Below, piece after piece: positions 11,511 to 23,399 of a DNA stretch of 64,000 nt (positions are counted from its first letter, which is position 1; each line of letters opens with the position of its first letter). The notes below the pieces were generated by a model. The model was not told the origin of the DNA. It did no database searches and saw only the letters and a list, made by a program, of their open reading frames with translations. The DNA is from Cordilura impudica (taxonomy: Eukaryota > Arthropoda > Insecta > Diptera > Scathophagidae). A program made the position numbers and the translations under genes. Where the stretch lies: the NCBI GenBank assembly GCA_963682025.1, contig OY821517.1, positions 107,064,972-107,128,971 on the forward strand. Direction: 5' to 3'.

Positions 11511-12360
11511 TATTTTATGTAAGGAGATGGGATCAGTGCATGAGGTTTTGTTATATCATACCGAAGTAAGGTGGCTTTCACGTGGAGAAGGTTTAAATAG
11601 AATTTTAGAACTTAAAGATGAGTTACGATTATTTCTTTTAGATAAAAAACCAGATCTTGCTACGCACTTTAGTGATGAAAGTTGGATGTGTTTATCATCA
11701 TATTTAGCAGATTTTTTTGCTAAAATAAATGAACTAAATCTTTCACTGCAGGGAAAAGAAACCAATATTTTAGTTTTGAATACAAAACTTATTGCTTTTC
11801 AACAAAAACTTTATTCATGGTCACACTCTATTAAGGAAGGAAGTATGGAAATATTCCCATGTCTGAATGAGTGTTTTGCACCAATGAAATATCAATATCA
11901 AATTCAATTAAAAAAACAATACTGAATCATATTGATAAATCTAAAAGATTTTTTGCTAATTATTTCCCAAACATGAACGAGGAACGAAAATACGAAGGAT
12001 GCCATTTGCTAAAACATTGAAATATGATCATATTTCTTGGTTAGCTCAAGAAGAATTGATTGAAATTAGATCCGATAATTCTTTTGAATTAGAGTTTGAC
12101 GAAAAAAGTTGTACAGAATTTTGGATAAGGCGACAGCAAGAATATCCGACTATCGCAAAAGTGGCATTGCTAAAATTAATACCTTTTGCGACAACGTATC
12201 TTTGTGAAATAGATTTTTCTTCATTACTAGTACTTAAAAATAAACATAGATCGTGCCTTCAACGAGCTCTTTGGAACAAAACCTTCGAATTAGTATTTCT
12301 GAAATTTCACCCGATATTGATTATTTGTGTAAAACTATGCAATCACATCCTTCTCATTAA
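11511..12360 (+). pseudogene. hAT transposase, C-terminal half
   Basis: Directly after the right TTAA the frame resumes as ILCKEMGSVHEVLLYHTEVRW. It includes LNLSLQGKETNIL and, after frameshifts near 11925 and 12280, the hAT C-terminal dimerisation region (EFWIRRQQEYPTIAKVAL, PFATTYLCEIDFSSLLVLK). The natural stop TAA is at 12358-12360 after SISEISPDIDYLCKTMQ. This half matches the same ZBED/SCAND3-like family as the N-terminal half, which confirms that one gene was split by piggyBac. Confidence 0.9.
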
Positions 12361-12492
12361 ATTATTATATCGTAAAAATTAGATATTCTTTTTGTAAAAG
12401 TTATTTTTATATAATATTATGAAACTTTTGTTTCAGAATTTAGGGAGCCGCAATATGAAAAAGTTTGAGAAGCACTGATTTATTCGTTATAA

Positions 12493-14254
12493 TCCATACT
12501 AATATAATAAAGTGGTAATGTGTGTTTGTTTGTTTGTTTGTAGGAAGTAATATCCGTAACTACTCATTTAATCTTCCTGAAATTTTTACAGAGTCATACT
12601 GCGTATATGGTAAGTGCTATAAGCTATAACCCTTTAAATATTTTTAGTGGGCGTGGCACCTCCCACACAAAGTAAATTTTTAATAGCATATATATTGAGT
12701 ACGATGATAGGGAGAGTTTTGCAAATTTGTTAATATTAGTAGCTACGCCGGAAATGGGCGGGATCGGATAAGTGGGCATGGTACCTCCCGTACAAGTAAT
12801 AATCCAATATTATATATCTCGAGTACTGTGATAGAGAGAGCTTTTCAAATTTGTGTGATGTCACCTATTATTAATGTGAGTAGTCGGACAAAAATGGGCA
12901 GTATCGGTCAATAGGCGTGGCACCTGTCATACAAAGTAAATATAAAATACCATGCATCTGGAGTATTGTAATAGTGAGAGTTTTGGGACTTTGTGTGAGC
13001 ACATAAGTTATTCATGTGATTAGTTGGACAAAAAATGGGCGCCATCGGAGCAGTAGGCGTGGCACCGCCCGTACAAAGTAAATATATGTTATCATGTAAC
13101 TGGTGTACTAAAAAGGGACCCCATCAGATCTTAGTATGAGTAGTCGGACAAAACATTGTCGGGTTCATACCAGTGGGCGTGGCACTCTCCACGCAAAGTA
13201 ACTATTTAATGTCATATATCTGGAGTACTGTAAAACAGATAGGTTTGTGGCCTTGCGTAAGCACATATGTTCTTTGTATGATTAGTCGAAAAAAAATAAT
13301 AGGCGTGATGGAAACAGTGGGCGTAGCACCGCCCATGTAAAGTAGATATCTAATGTCATATAACTGGTGTCCTATAAAAGGGAAAGACTCGACATTTTGC
13401 ACGACTCCATCAGATATTAATGTGAGTAGTTCAATAAAAATTTGGCGGGATTTGATTAGTTGGCGTGGCACCACCTATATAAAAAAAATGAAGTCCTACG
13501 AAAGCGACAGTCTTTTGTCAAGTACATTAGTTATCAATGTGATTTGTCGTGGCAAATGTATCGCCAAAATCAAATATCGCCAAGCCCAAAAATCGGTAAA
13601 AATAAATTCGCCCCAAAACAAAAATCTTCAAAATCAAAAATGGGCAAAACCAAAAATCGCTAAAAAGAAAAATTGCTAAATGATTTTTTAAGTTCAACGG
13701 CAATAGTTAAGTGTTGCGAGACCTAATTTGGAAAATCCATGTTCTTCTCATGGGCAGCTACATGCACCTTGCTCGAGGGTGGGAACGCCGATAAATCTGA
13801 TAATGGATGTACCGAATGAAAAAACAAAAAAACATTGTATATCAGCATAATAAAGACGTAATGTGTGTTTGTTTGTTTGTAGAAGGTAATCTCCGTAATT
13901 ACTCATCTGATCTTCCTGAAATTTGCACAAAGTCTTACTGCGGATATGCGAACTGCTACAGGCTGTATTTTTCTTAATATTTTTAGTGAGCGTGAGACCT
14001 CCATACAAAGTATATTAAGTACTATGGTAGAGAGAGCTTGGCAAATTTGTCTCAGGTCATCTATTATTAACGTGAGTAGTCAGACAAAAAAAATGGGCGG
14101 TTTTGGACAAATGCGCGTGGCACCCCCATACAAACTTAATATTAAATGTGATATATCGAAATTACTATAATAGTGAGAGCCTTGGGACTTTACGTGAGCC
14201 CTTTCGTTACCAATTGGGGTGTGGGGGTAGGGAAGCACACCGGGCTATATCTAG
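12493..14254 (+). mobile_element. Non-autonomous Helitron E with tandem units
   Basis: The 5' end is A|TCCATACTAATATAATAAAG followed by a tgtgtttgtttgtttg tract. The 3' end is gggaagcacaccgggctatat followed by CTAG|T. Between about 12640 and 13490 there are some seven units of about 130-150 bp, each with gtgggcgtggcacc, an AAAGTA word and a gtgagtagtcggacaaaa word. A second start-like segment at 13841 suggests one copy within another. No helicase frame was found in this copy. It begins 7 bp after the hAT target duplication. Confidence 0.75.
13555..13680 (+). repeat. Short degenerate tandem repeat (about 14 bp)
   Basis: Repeats of the type tcgccaaaatcaaa and tcgctaaaaagaaa run for about 120 bp within the Helitron. 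Confidence 0.55.
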
Positions 14255-14911
14255 TACTTATATAATTAAAACTAAAATAACAATAACAAGATTTCACGGC
14301 ATGGTTTAAAAAACCATCTGCAGTCTATGTAACATTGTATAATCATGGCATTCCTTTAATTGTAATGCACGAGTACTTTTTTTTTTGGCACTTATAGTTA
14401 CTGTCCTCCGTTTTTGGTGTTATAAACAAAGAAATTTAATTAATAAAATGTAAACCTTCCAATGTATCAATAGTACAATTTTACAGTTCAAAATATTTTA
14501 TTTAAATTTGTATTAATACTCGTATTTAAAATATTTTATATTAAACTATTGATCTTCAAGTGTACGAATACTTTTTCTAGTGTATATTACTCCTAACTTT
14601 GTTTTGGACTAACTCCATGAATAAAATGTAGTCAATGTGGGTATCAGTGAATTTTTTTTTTTTGAGTACATAAGACAAACTGCCTTACAAGAATATCGAA
14701 GACATAATTTTCTCATTCCATTCTTCAGCAAATAAAGTGGAACTAATTTTATCGCATGACATCTTAATTTTTTTTTCTCTTTTAATAAATTTTTTGATTA
14801 ACATAACATATTCAACTCCTGTGATTATTATATATTATTATAGTGGAAGAGATGTGTACGTATGAGTGATATTTTTAATATTGAATCAGACATATAGACA
14901 TCATGTATTTA

Positions 14912-15360
14912 TACAATATACCGCTATGTGGTTTGGGTATAATGAGTTTTTGCTGCTATTTGTAACTACCAAAAATATTTGACCTAGACCCATCTTTTAG
15001 TATACCGACCGACTCAGAATCACTTTCTGAGATCGACTCAGAATCACTTTCTGAAATCGACTCAGAATCACTTCTGATTTTTCTCAAATTTGGTTTACAT
15101 ATATTCTTTCAAAATGTAAGTGACTTTGCCAAATATGGCCAGAATCGGTCCATTTTTCGACCTAGTCCCAATATACATAAATATGGCACCCGATATGAAC
15201 TTTTTCGTATCTGCAGCCTAAAAATTTAATAACAATGCCACTCAAATTTAGTTTATGGTTATTTTCTATTCCAATTAGTTGGACCGAAGAGATAGGATCT
15301 CTAAACTATGGTATAGGGTATCGTATAGTCGGTCTAGACCGACTATAAATTTTTTACTTG
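14912..15360 (+). repeat. Mini-me-like repeat, copy A, core deleted
   Basis: It has both ends of the family: a start at taccgctatgtggtttgggt and an end with the palindrome TAGTCGGTCTAGACCGACTA. The GTCC array and middle are missing. In their place a 27-bp segment (gactcagaatcactttctga) is present three times at 15008-15078. Confidence 0.75.
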
Positions 15361-15639
15361 TTTTTATTTAATTTTTTAATTAGTATATTTATAAAAAATA
15401 TTTATTTGAGCCTTAACTAAAATTTTGCTGAAAAATGAAATGAGAAATCATCTATGTTCCTTGGGTTATATTTGCGAATCTAAACAAGTTATCAACAAGA
15501 TATGAAAGGTCATAAACAAAATTTCGCCAAGCTCTTTGGGAGTTTAACTAGCAATTTCATTCTGACTTGGAATTTCTCAATGGAGAAGAAAATCGACTGA
15601 AACTTTGAAAACTTGCAGACGTAACTGGCAATTCAAAGA

Positions 15640-15900
15640 TTGCATATTTGCTGATGTTAGTAGAAAAGATGGGTGTCATGTTTGCTCAAAATGGAACAAA
15701 AACGATGCCGTGAATATAGTTCGATCGTGTATATATCGATGCTAATACAGCCGTACTTTTCCATCGATTCGCGGCCATAAATGAAACATGGGTACATTAC
15801 TTCAGATATGAGCTGATGGAACAGTCAGGAGAATATACTGAAAGTGTGGAATCGGGTCTCCATAAAGCAAAAATTTCTTTATGGATTTATATTTGACCAG
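15640..15900 (+). pseudogene. mariner transposase fragment
   Basis: The plus strand encodes a stretch with the motif INETWVHYF followed by MEQSGEYTESVESGLHKAK. It matches the first catalytic block of mariner transposases (V-D-E-T-W-x-H), but the Asp is replaced by Asn. Upstream, CREYSSIVYIDANTAVLFH also fits the family. The rest of the gene is missing or unrecognisable, so this is an old fragment. Confidence 0.65.
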
Positions 15901-17687
15901 TACAGCAAATCAACTGAAACGATAAACAATTCAAGATCCATTAAATTTTCCTTTTTGGCCTCTGGCAATAACTGAGCACATCTGCTTTAATCGATATATT
16001 GCTTGAGATCCCAATGTTAATATATAAATTAAAATAGAGAAAATTAAGACATCGAATGTGTATGTGGAAAAAACATACTTAACATTTAAAATTTCATGGC
16101 TACATTTAAAACGTTCATTCAGCTTATGGCGTATGTGGAATATATTTAAGAACCTGCATAAAATATTTCCATTACATTGTGTTGCACATGCGATCATATG
16201 CATTTCATGCTATAGAATTTACATTTCATTATAGTTAAGCCTAAAGGCTGGTAATGCTTTTAAAGCTTTTCGTTTTTTTTTTTTAATATCCATGATATCC
16301 CTTACGGGTTGGTGCGCAGTGCAAGACCTTTCATATTGATTGGTTTAGTGGCAAGTACCAGCAAAAATCTGCTATATAATATATATTTGCCTACACTTAC
16401 TATTTGTTACATTGCATTTCTGGGTGTTTGTGGCTTTTACATTAATTCCGGGTAAATTTTTTTTTAAGGAAAACTTATGTGTAAGTGAAAAAACAACATC
16501 ATTATTCGAAACATTTTAATTGCTGAGGAAAGCAAATTCTGTTTGAAAAAACAAATAAGTTGGTTGCTATTGCTGAAGCTTTATTAAAATTTGTAGATTA
16601 TTTTCACACGAGTCTCAGCGGCCACTTTCTGTAATTTATATTTTTTTAAGTTTATGGCATTATTACGTTCAATGCGTGTTTGCCGCTTTCTGCTTAATAT
16701 TTCAATGGTGATCCGTAAATTAATTTAAAGCCATTGTTTGTTGCATTTTTAAATACGAGCATCATGTATTAAAAAGAAAATCTGAATTGAAATATTTATG
16801 TATTACTTTTTAAGTCTTGAAGATTTATTGAAAATGGGATTAACAGTATTATTATCAGTTTCATGTGTGTCAAAACCAACATTAAAATAATGAATTAAAG
16901 AACGAAAATGTTGGGTGTGGTTCATTGGAAAAATTCAATTTAACCTTGATGCAATATTAAGAACTAAAGAACGAGATTTTATTGGTGCATCGAAATTTAT
17001 TGAAAAAAATATTTTGGTTTACACAGTTCGCGACCCTAGAACAAGAACGTTGTATCTGCACCAATACTAGTTTTCAGAGAACTAAGGCTGAATATTGTTA
17101 ATCGCTTTACACAGTCCGTTTCCACTACAGTTAAAAACTGTTTTTCAATAGTTTGAATTAAGTCCTGAAATACTGTTATGTTTTTAAAAATATTCCAACT
17201 AATAGTATTAGTTCTTCCATAATTTGAGTCTCTAAAAACAGACAGAACTAAAATGGTCAACCATCAGATACATGGATGCAGGACAATATGATTCTAAGTA
17301 GCTAATAGAACTTTGAGTGATGGTAAGAAATAATTTTTTGCAGAAATTGAGAATATTCAAAATATTATTTGGAATTATCATTTATAATATTATAATTTGA
17401 ATATGCTCAATTGCGATAAGAAATTTTTTTAGATTCGAAAGTGTGGGTTTTTTAATACGCGATACCTTAAGATATAGAAAATATGCAGAAACCAAATTTA
17501 AGTGGCAAAGTTATAATTTATAAATTTATATCGAGAATGCAAAAACAATAAAATTTATTTAGAAAAATAATTAATTGTTCCTGAGAAAAGCATAATTTAT
17601 TTTCAGTTAAAATAAGTTTATATTTTAAAATGAAAATTCACATTTACTTTAGCACAAACAAGACGACTGTAGTCAGTCTAAACCAAA
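15901..17687. other. AT-rich stretch without recognised genes
   Basis: No coding region is supported. A 74-codon open frame on the minus strand (17036-17260) has no recognisable domain and is probably chance. Confidence 0.5.
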
Positions 17688-18329
17688 TCTATATATATAT
17701 GTATATGTAAAATGGAATGTGTGTTTGTTTATTTGTTTGTTTGTACCTTATAGGAGACCAGACCTCTGGACCGATCTTCCTGAAATTTTCAGAGCATTTA
17801 ACTGGGACTCTGGCATTATTAATAGGGTACTTTTTTTTACCACGCCCACTTTTACGCCCACTTTTTTAAAATTATGTAATTGCTCCCATATAGTTTTTAA
17901 CAGATTTACTTCAAATTGTATACACATTATACTCTAGGTGAGGTATAAATAAACATTTCTTACGCCACGCCCCTTTCATGCCCCTTTTCAACCCAAATTT
18001 TGTTTGAAAGTTTTAAACTTTTTGTTCTCTGTACAAATTTGTTCCTTTCAACGGATTTTTTTTTATTTGGTAGTATATTGCTCTTAATACTGTTAACGTC
18101 GCCATGTAACTATGAACCACGCCCACTTCACCGCCCCCTTTTTTTTAATTCAGATACTCATTTATACCACTAAAAATGTTTGTTATACAAAATACTTTTT
18201 TTGTAATATGTATTTACCTAAAGTTTTATACACTTTTTATTTACAGGTAAGGTAGCCATACATTTTTTTATTATCAAATCCTCCTTTTTCGCCCCATTTT
18301 ACCTCAAATTATAATTAATCTGCTTTCAA
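17688..18329 (+). mobile_element. Helitron D, 5' part
   Basis: It starts A|TCTATATATATATG, followed by tgtgtttgtttatttgtttg, then ccgatcttcctgaaattttc, then accacgcccac blocks. It stops where the next Helitron (18330) begins, so it is either truncated by it or a tandem copy. Confidence 0.65.
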
Positions 18330-19670
18330 TCTATATACATATGCATGTATATAAAAATGAATGTGTGTTTGTTTGTGCTTCATAGGAGGCCAAACCCCTG
18401 AACCGATCTTCCTGAAATTTTCACAGCGTGTTACTGTGACTCTGGAAGTTTATATAAATTTTTGATTGGACGAAGGAGCGGTGCCACGCCCATATAACCC
18501 AAAACCTTAAATCGTCATATCTCGGGAATTTTTAACCCTACAGCGGTCATATTTGGTACATATGGTATTGGCATGAATAGAAATACATACCAGGAGAAAA
18601 GTGGGTGGGACCACGCCCCTTTTTAGAATAATAAAAAATCGTAATATCTTCTAAACTACTGGAAGGATCGTCATGAAATTTTCACAAAAGGATATTTTTT
18701 CAAAATACTAAGTCCTTAACTATATAAAGTTGTTAGTGGGCAAAGGGGCGTGGTCCGGCCCATATAACCCAAAATTTAAAATCGTCATATCTCGGCCATT
18801 ATTCAACCTACGGCGATGATATTTGGTATATATCGTATTGAAATTAATAGAAATAGTACTACAAGAAAAGTGGGCGGGACCACGCCCTTTTTGGAAAAAT
18901 TAAAATCCATAATAACTTCCAAGACCTTGACTATATAAAGTTGTTAGTGGACAATGGGGCGAGGCCTCGCCCATATAACTCAATACTTGGCATGGATTGA
19001 TTTGCGTAATAAGCTGTTTTCTTAAATAGGTATACAGTCCATGCGAAAGGCGGCGGGCCACGTCCCTTTGTTTCCCATTTGTAGGAAGCCAGACCTGTAC
19101 AACATTCTTCCTTAAACTTTCATAGTGTGAAACTTTCAGTCACTACACTCAGTTTTTTATATTCGATTATTGATGTGCCAGGCTTTCCACCACATGTGAT
19201 CCAACTCAAAATTGGAGTGCCCATTATTTTACTGCGAAATATCGATCCACCACGGCTTTGCAATGGCACTCGACTTGCAGTAAAAAAATGCTAAATAATT
19301 TAATAGAAGCGACCATTATAACAGGAAAATAGATGTACTTTTTCCACGCATTCCAATGATCCCAACTGATTTACCATTTACCAATGATTCCAATTGATAA
19401 TGATTACAGTTTCGTGTTCGACTAGCGTTTGCGTTGACTGTTAACAAATTTCATGGTCAATCTCTTCCAGTTTGTGGCTTAAATTTAGCACCCACCGACT
19501 TATATGTTTATGCTCCAGATGGACAAACTAAAAATATTGTACATCCTAAAGCATTGCAATAATTAATTCTAAATTAAATAAATATTATTTTATTAACGTA
19601 TAAATATTTTTTTTTTATTTTTTTTATTTTATAACGATGAGGGGTAGCGAAGTACACCGGTTTCAGCTAG
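18330..19670 (+). mobile_element. Helitron C with helicase tail
   Basis: The 5' end is A|TCTATATACATATG, and the 3' end is gtagcgaagtacaccggttt followed by CAGCTAG|T. Two to three units of about 240 bp lie at 18470-18990, each with cgtcatatctcgg, gatatttggta and a GGGCG/CGCCC word. The terminal third holds a Rep/Hel helicase remnant. Confidence 0.8.
19160..19562 (+). pseudogene. Helitron Rep/Hel helicase, C-terminal remnant
   Basis: In shifting frames the plus strand encodes [65 protein letters not shown] and YAPDGQTKNIVHPKALQ. This is the C-terminal part of the PIF1-type helicase domain of Helitrons (rolling-circle DNA transposons). The motif normally reading HGQLYVACSR has been deleted, and several indels break the frame. 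The 3' terminus of the Helitron lies about 110 bp downstream, the normal place for it. Confidence 0.88.
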
Positions 19671-20049
19671 TATAATATAAACAAGAGTTCAGTGAAAAGG
19701 TCTTAGGTTAAGTTAATTGGATATATTACGGATGTTAAGGGATCTTTTCAAAAAATGGACTGGACATAAAAAAATATGAGAAGAAAATTTAAGAAAAGTC
19801 TATATAAAATTTTCTTTTTTTATAATGTAAGTGAATACCGATAAGCTGCTTTAAAAGAATGGTCTTATAGAGTTTATGATTGGACTATTTATTTATATAT
19901 GTAATGCACATACAAAAGAAATTTATAGAAATTTATATAGTTATCTAGATTCTAGTCGATCTCGTAGGGTTCATTTGTTCAATTTTAGTTCGATTTATCG
20001 ATTTACAAGATCAAGACAATAAAAATATTTCAAAAGATAATGTTAAAAT

Positions 20050-20410
20050 GTGGTGCCCATATGATAAAAACTTCTTTCCTAAATCACTTGCAAATTTTCG
20101 TAAAATCGATAAAGACATTTTCTTTTGCTTAAGGCATATTGGTTTGAAAACACAGAAAATTTAACATCGACCAACTTTGGCATATTGCGAGCTGCTGTGC
20201 TTCTTAAAAGGGATAAACGTATTCATAGTGCCTTTACTATGCGTGGCTTAGTTTATGTGTAAACGACTGCCAATAACCCATTGATACAAATTGATGAGAT
20301 TGATATTTGCATCAGTTATTTCATGGATCGAAAGAACCCTTCTCTGCTAGCGAATAATAATGTTGCTGTGAAATTTTTTAATGTATTTTGTAGAGCTTTT
20401 ACATTTAAAT
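20050..20410 (+). pseudogene. CR1/L2-like LINE, ORF1 C-terminus
   Basis: The plus strand reads TSTNFGILRAAVLLKRDKRI, HSAFTMRGLVYV, stop, then TTANNPLIQIDEIDICISYF. This fits the C-terminal domain of ORF1 in CR1/L2-type LINEs. It lies directly upstream of the ORF2 remnant in the same orientation, so both belong to one element. The assignment is by order and general similarity only. Confidence 0.55.
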
Positions 20411-20659
20411 ACCGCATATAATTGTTTTTTTTTTTTATTTTTTTTTGTAATACAATTTATGTAACTTTTATTTTCAAAATTAATTTAAAATTATTTAACT
20501 TTGTTTTTGCAATCATTAAATTAATAATGTTTATATAAACACATGTCCTTAGAATAACAAATATTTTGTACGTTAGTTTCTTATATATAAAAACGTATGT
20601 TAATGAACAATTTAAATAACAATAGAGCTCGTTCTAGAGACGGAACTGCGAATATGATA

Positions 20660-22868
20660 ATGATTTTGGGAAGTCATATAAATGCGCAAAGCTTAGAAAT
20701 AAAATCGGTCAATTTAGATTTATTTTTGAAAATTCTGGAATTGATTTTATATGCGTATCTGAAACTTGGTTTAGGTCTGATGTCACTGATCGTTATATCG
20801 TTTTGAATGGATACAATATACGTAGAGTTGGTAGAAACGGATATGGTGGTGTTGCAACATATGAGAGATGTTGATAATGATAATTTAGTAGAATACTTAT
20901 TTCTCAAAGTCATCAGCTAGAGTAAAAAACTACTTATGGGTTGCGTATATAGACCAAATAATAGCATACGTATGGGAAGTTTATCACAAATCTAGAGATG
21001 TTTACAGTCTCATATGATGACGTCATGACTGCAGCCGAATTTATTTCCAATATTTTGGTTGACTATAATCTTATAACCAATATGATATCAATTGATCTAA
21101 AAACGTCAAATACAAATATGCCTACTCATTTAACAACATCAAATAGTACATTACTAGATATTTTATTTGTTAATGATGTCTCGCAAATATTACTCCATGT
21201 TCAAATATCCGCATGTTATTTTTCAAAACATCATGGCATAAAATTTTAAATTTTAAAAAGGAGAACAGTCAATTACGATTTGTGATTTTAAAATCTTAAT
21301 TACGGCATTACTGAAGATGAATTTTCTAGATTTGATTATAACCAATATTTTTGGAACACAATTTAAAAGTCGTACTCAATCAAACAGTACCTCTCAAATC
21401 TATTATTATAAGCTATAAGAAAAAACCGTAGTTTTCTGCTAGCATTAAAAAAACAATATATCTAAAAGACTTTGCCTATTCACGATGAAAAAGTTGAACG
21501 AATAATATCGATCAGCAAGAAAAAAAACAATAAAATTATTAAAAAAGCAAAATCAGATTCTAAATTCTCCACTTCGTGAGGTTGGTATTGGTATAGTTGA
21601 CGATCCGTAATCTTGTACCATCGACGCAGATACCCTTAATGAGAAATTTCTTAAAATTCCCATGGTTGAGCTCGTTCTTCATTATTACATTAACCTTGAT
21701 GACTCTGCAAATGAGGATCCTACAAATGAAAAATTATATTTTATCGGTTATGATGTCTTATCCAGTTTCTTGTCAATAAAGTCAAATGCAGTTGGAGCAG
21801 ATGGCTTGGTTGCCAGGTGTATTAAAATTCTCCTACTACAACAACTAACATTTATCCAACTAAGTGGAAGAATGCTAAAATCATTCCAATACCAAAAACT
21901 AATAATGATTACAGGCCAATAGCTATATTGCAATTTCTCTCAAAGGCCATTGAACGGCTTGTACATAGTCAAATAAGTCAATTTCTGAATGATAAAAATC
22001 TGCTATTGGATCGACAGTCAGGATTTCGTAAAACACATAGCTGTATAACTGCCGAAGATATAAGGAAACAGGCGTATAATGGAAATGTAACGTTTTTGGT
22101 GCTTTTGGATTACTCCAAAGCATTTGACACGGTTGATCAAATCATTTTACGTTACAAATTGGAAAAATTTTGTTAACTTCTCATCGACAGCTACGCTTCT
22201 AATTAAATCATATCTTACCAACAAATATCAGCATGTTTTAACTACAACTGCAAAATCAAATTCCTTGCCAGTATTACGTAGTGTTCCACTAGGATCGATT
22301 GTTGGTCCACTTCTATTTTCATTATATTCGAATGATCTCCTAAATAAGCTTCAATACAGCAAGGTCAGAATTTACGCTGACGATGTTCAACTTCACACCA
22401 GTTGTAACCTTGAATCTATTGATCAATGCGTTAGCACTCTAAACCAGGAACTACATCGCGTTTATTTGTGGGATACGGCTAATGGTCTTGAAATAAATCC
22501 CAATAAGTCGAAATGCCTTATTATCAAAAAACGGTCACCATCTTTTTATACGCCAAACATAACTCTCAATTACCAACTTATTCAGATAGTAGAGTCGGCC
22601 AAGGACTCCGGAATATTTTTCAATGACACTCTTACTTGGTCAAACTATATAGATTACACATGCGATCGTAGATATTTCATGTTACGAACACTATGGCAAA
22701 CTCAATATTGTAAAAATTCACGGTTGTGAATTTTTTGCTAGTTGCGATACGCAGAGTAGAAGGAATATTAACGTGGTATTTAATAATATTGTGCGCTATG
22801 TATACGATCTGAAAAGATATGACCATATCTCTTCTTTTTCTATTCAACTTTATGGTATTAGCTTTGAT
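20660..22868 (+). pseudogene. CR1/L2-like LINE, ORF2 (endonuclease and reverse transcriptase), part 1
   Basis: The endonuclease begins with SHINAQSL, then DFICVSETWFRSDVTDRY and NGYNIRRVGRNGYGGVATY (20672-20865), with a second block at 21000-21240 (NSTLLDILFVNDVSQILL). The reverse transcriptase spans 21770-22720: DYRPIAILQFLSKAIERLV, RQSGFRKTHSCI, LLDYSKAFDTVD, a mutated SVPLGSIVGPLLF and an intact YADD motif. The last block before the interruption is RYVYDLKRYDHISSFS and GISFDN. At least five frameshifts or stops are present. The element is interrupted at 22868-22870 (TAA) by the 6.77-kb transposon and resumes at 29639. Confidence 0.88.
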
Positions 22869-22870
22869 AA

Positions 22871-23343
22871 CACGGTGATACAAAAAATAAAAAATTGCAA
22901 TAACTTGTAAAATGACCTAGCTTGGTTTGTAGGTCTAGCTGAGTGTACTACACAACCGATTTTAAAATTTCCAATATACCCTCAAATTTCCGAGATATCA
23001 GGAAAAGTGTATTTTTTGGACTGGCGCACTTAAACATTTGTAACTCAGTCATTTTTTTTAACCGATTTCAAATTTTTAAACGGTATTGATAAGAAACAAA
23101 TATGGTCTTTCCAAATATATATACTTTCATTATCCTTTTAAGATAAATATGTAGAAATTTTTTGAATAATATCTAAATTTTTCAGTTTTTTTTTAAAACT
23201 TTTTCAACTTCTACGAGAGTTTTTTTCGAATCTTTTGTTAAAAGAACAATAGTCTTATAGTCAGTGTCCTTCTGAGTGAAACAAGCTTTTATTTGCTTAA
23301 TCCGGTTAAAAATTGACAAAGTTATAGTACTTTATGTAAACAA
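22871..23343 (+). repeat. Left terminal inverted repeat of the 6.77-kb element
   Basis: Matches the complement of 29170-29638 through landmarks such as gtaggtctagctgagtgta, tataccctcaaatttccgag, gtaactcagtcatttttttt and gttaaaaattgacaaag. Scattered mismatches show the arms have diverged since insertion. Confidence 0.88.
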
Positions 23344-23399
23344 TGAAAAGACGATTTCCATTATATGATTAAAAAATGTATTTTTATTGACATTCTGCA

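Larger units (their letters stand above)
4602..12477 (+). mobile_element. hAT transposon (ZBED/SCAND3-like), split by piggyBac
   Basis: The ends are inverted: CAGTGCTTCTCAAACT at 4602 and its complement ending at 12477, close to the usual hAT terminus. A perfect 8-bp target duplication ATTTATTC lies at 4594-4601 and 12478-12485, as expected for hAT. Removing the 5.2-kb piggyBac and one TTAA leaves about 2.65 kb, a normal hAT size. GAGCCG-type subterminal segments occur near both ends (4619-4655 and 12443-12450). Confidence 0.93.

Noticed and set aside
17036..17260. 74-codon minus-strand frame as a gene.
   Set aside because: No recognisable domain and length expected by chance in this composition.
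22871..22900. Terminus CACGGTG/CACAGTG resembles the recombination signal heptamer of RAG/Transib systems.
   Set aside because: Transib gives 5-bp duplications and the duplication here is 3 bp. No convincing nonamer at 12- or 23-bp spacing is present at both ends, and the encoded protein does not resemble RAG1.
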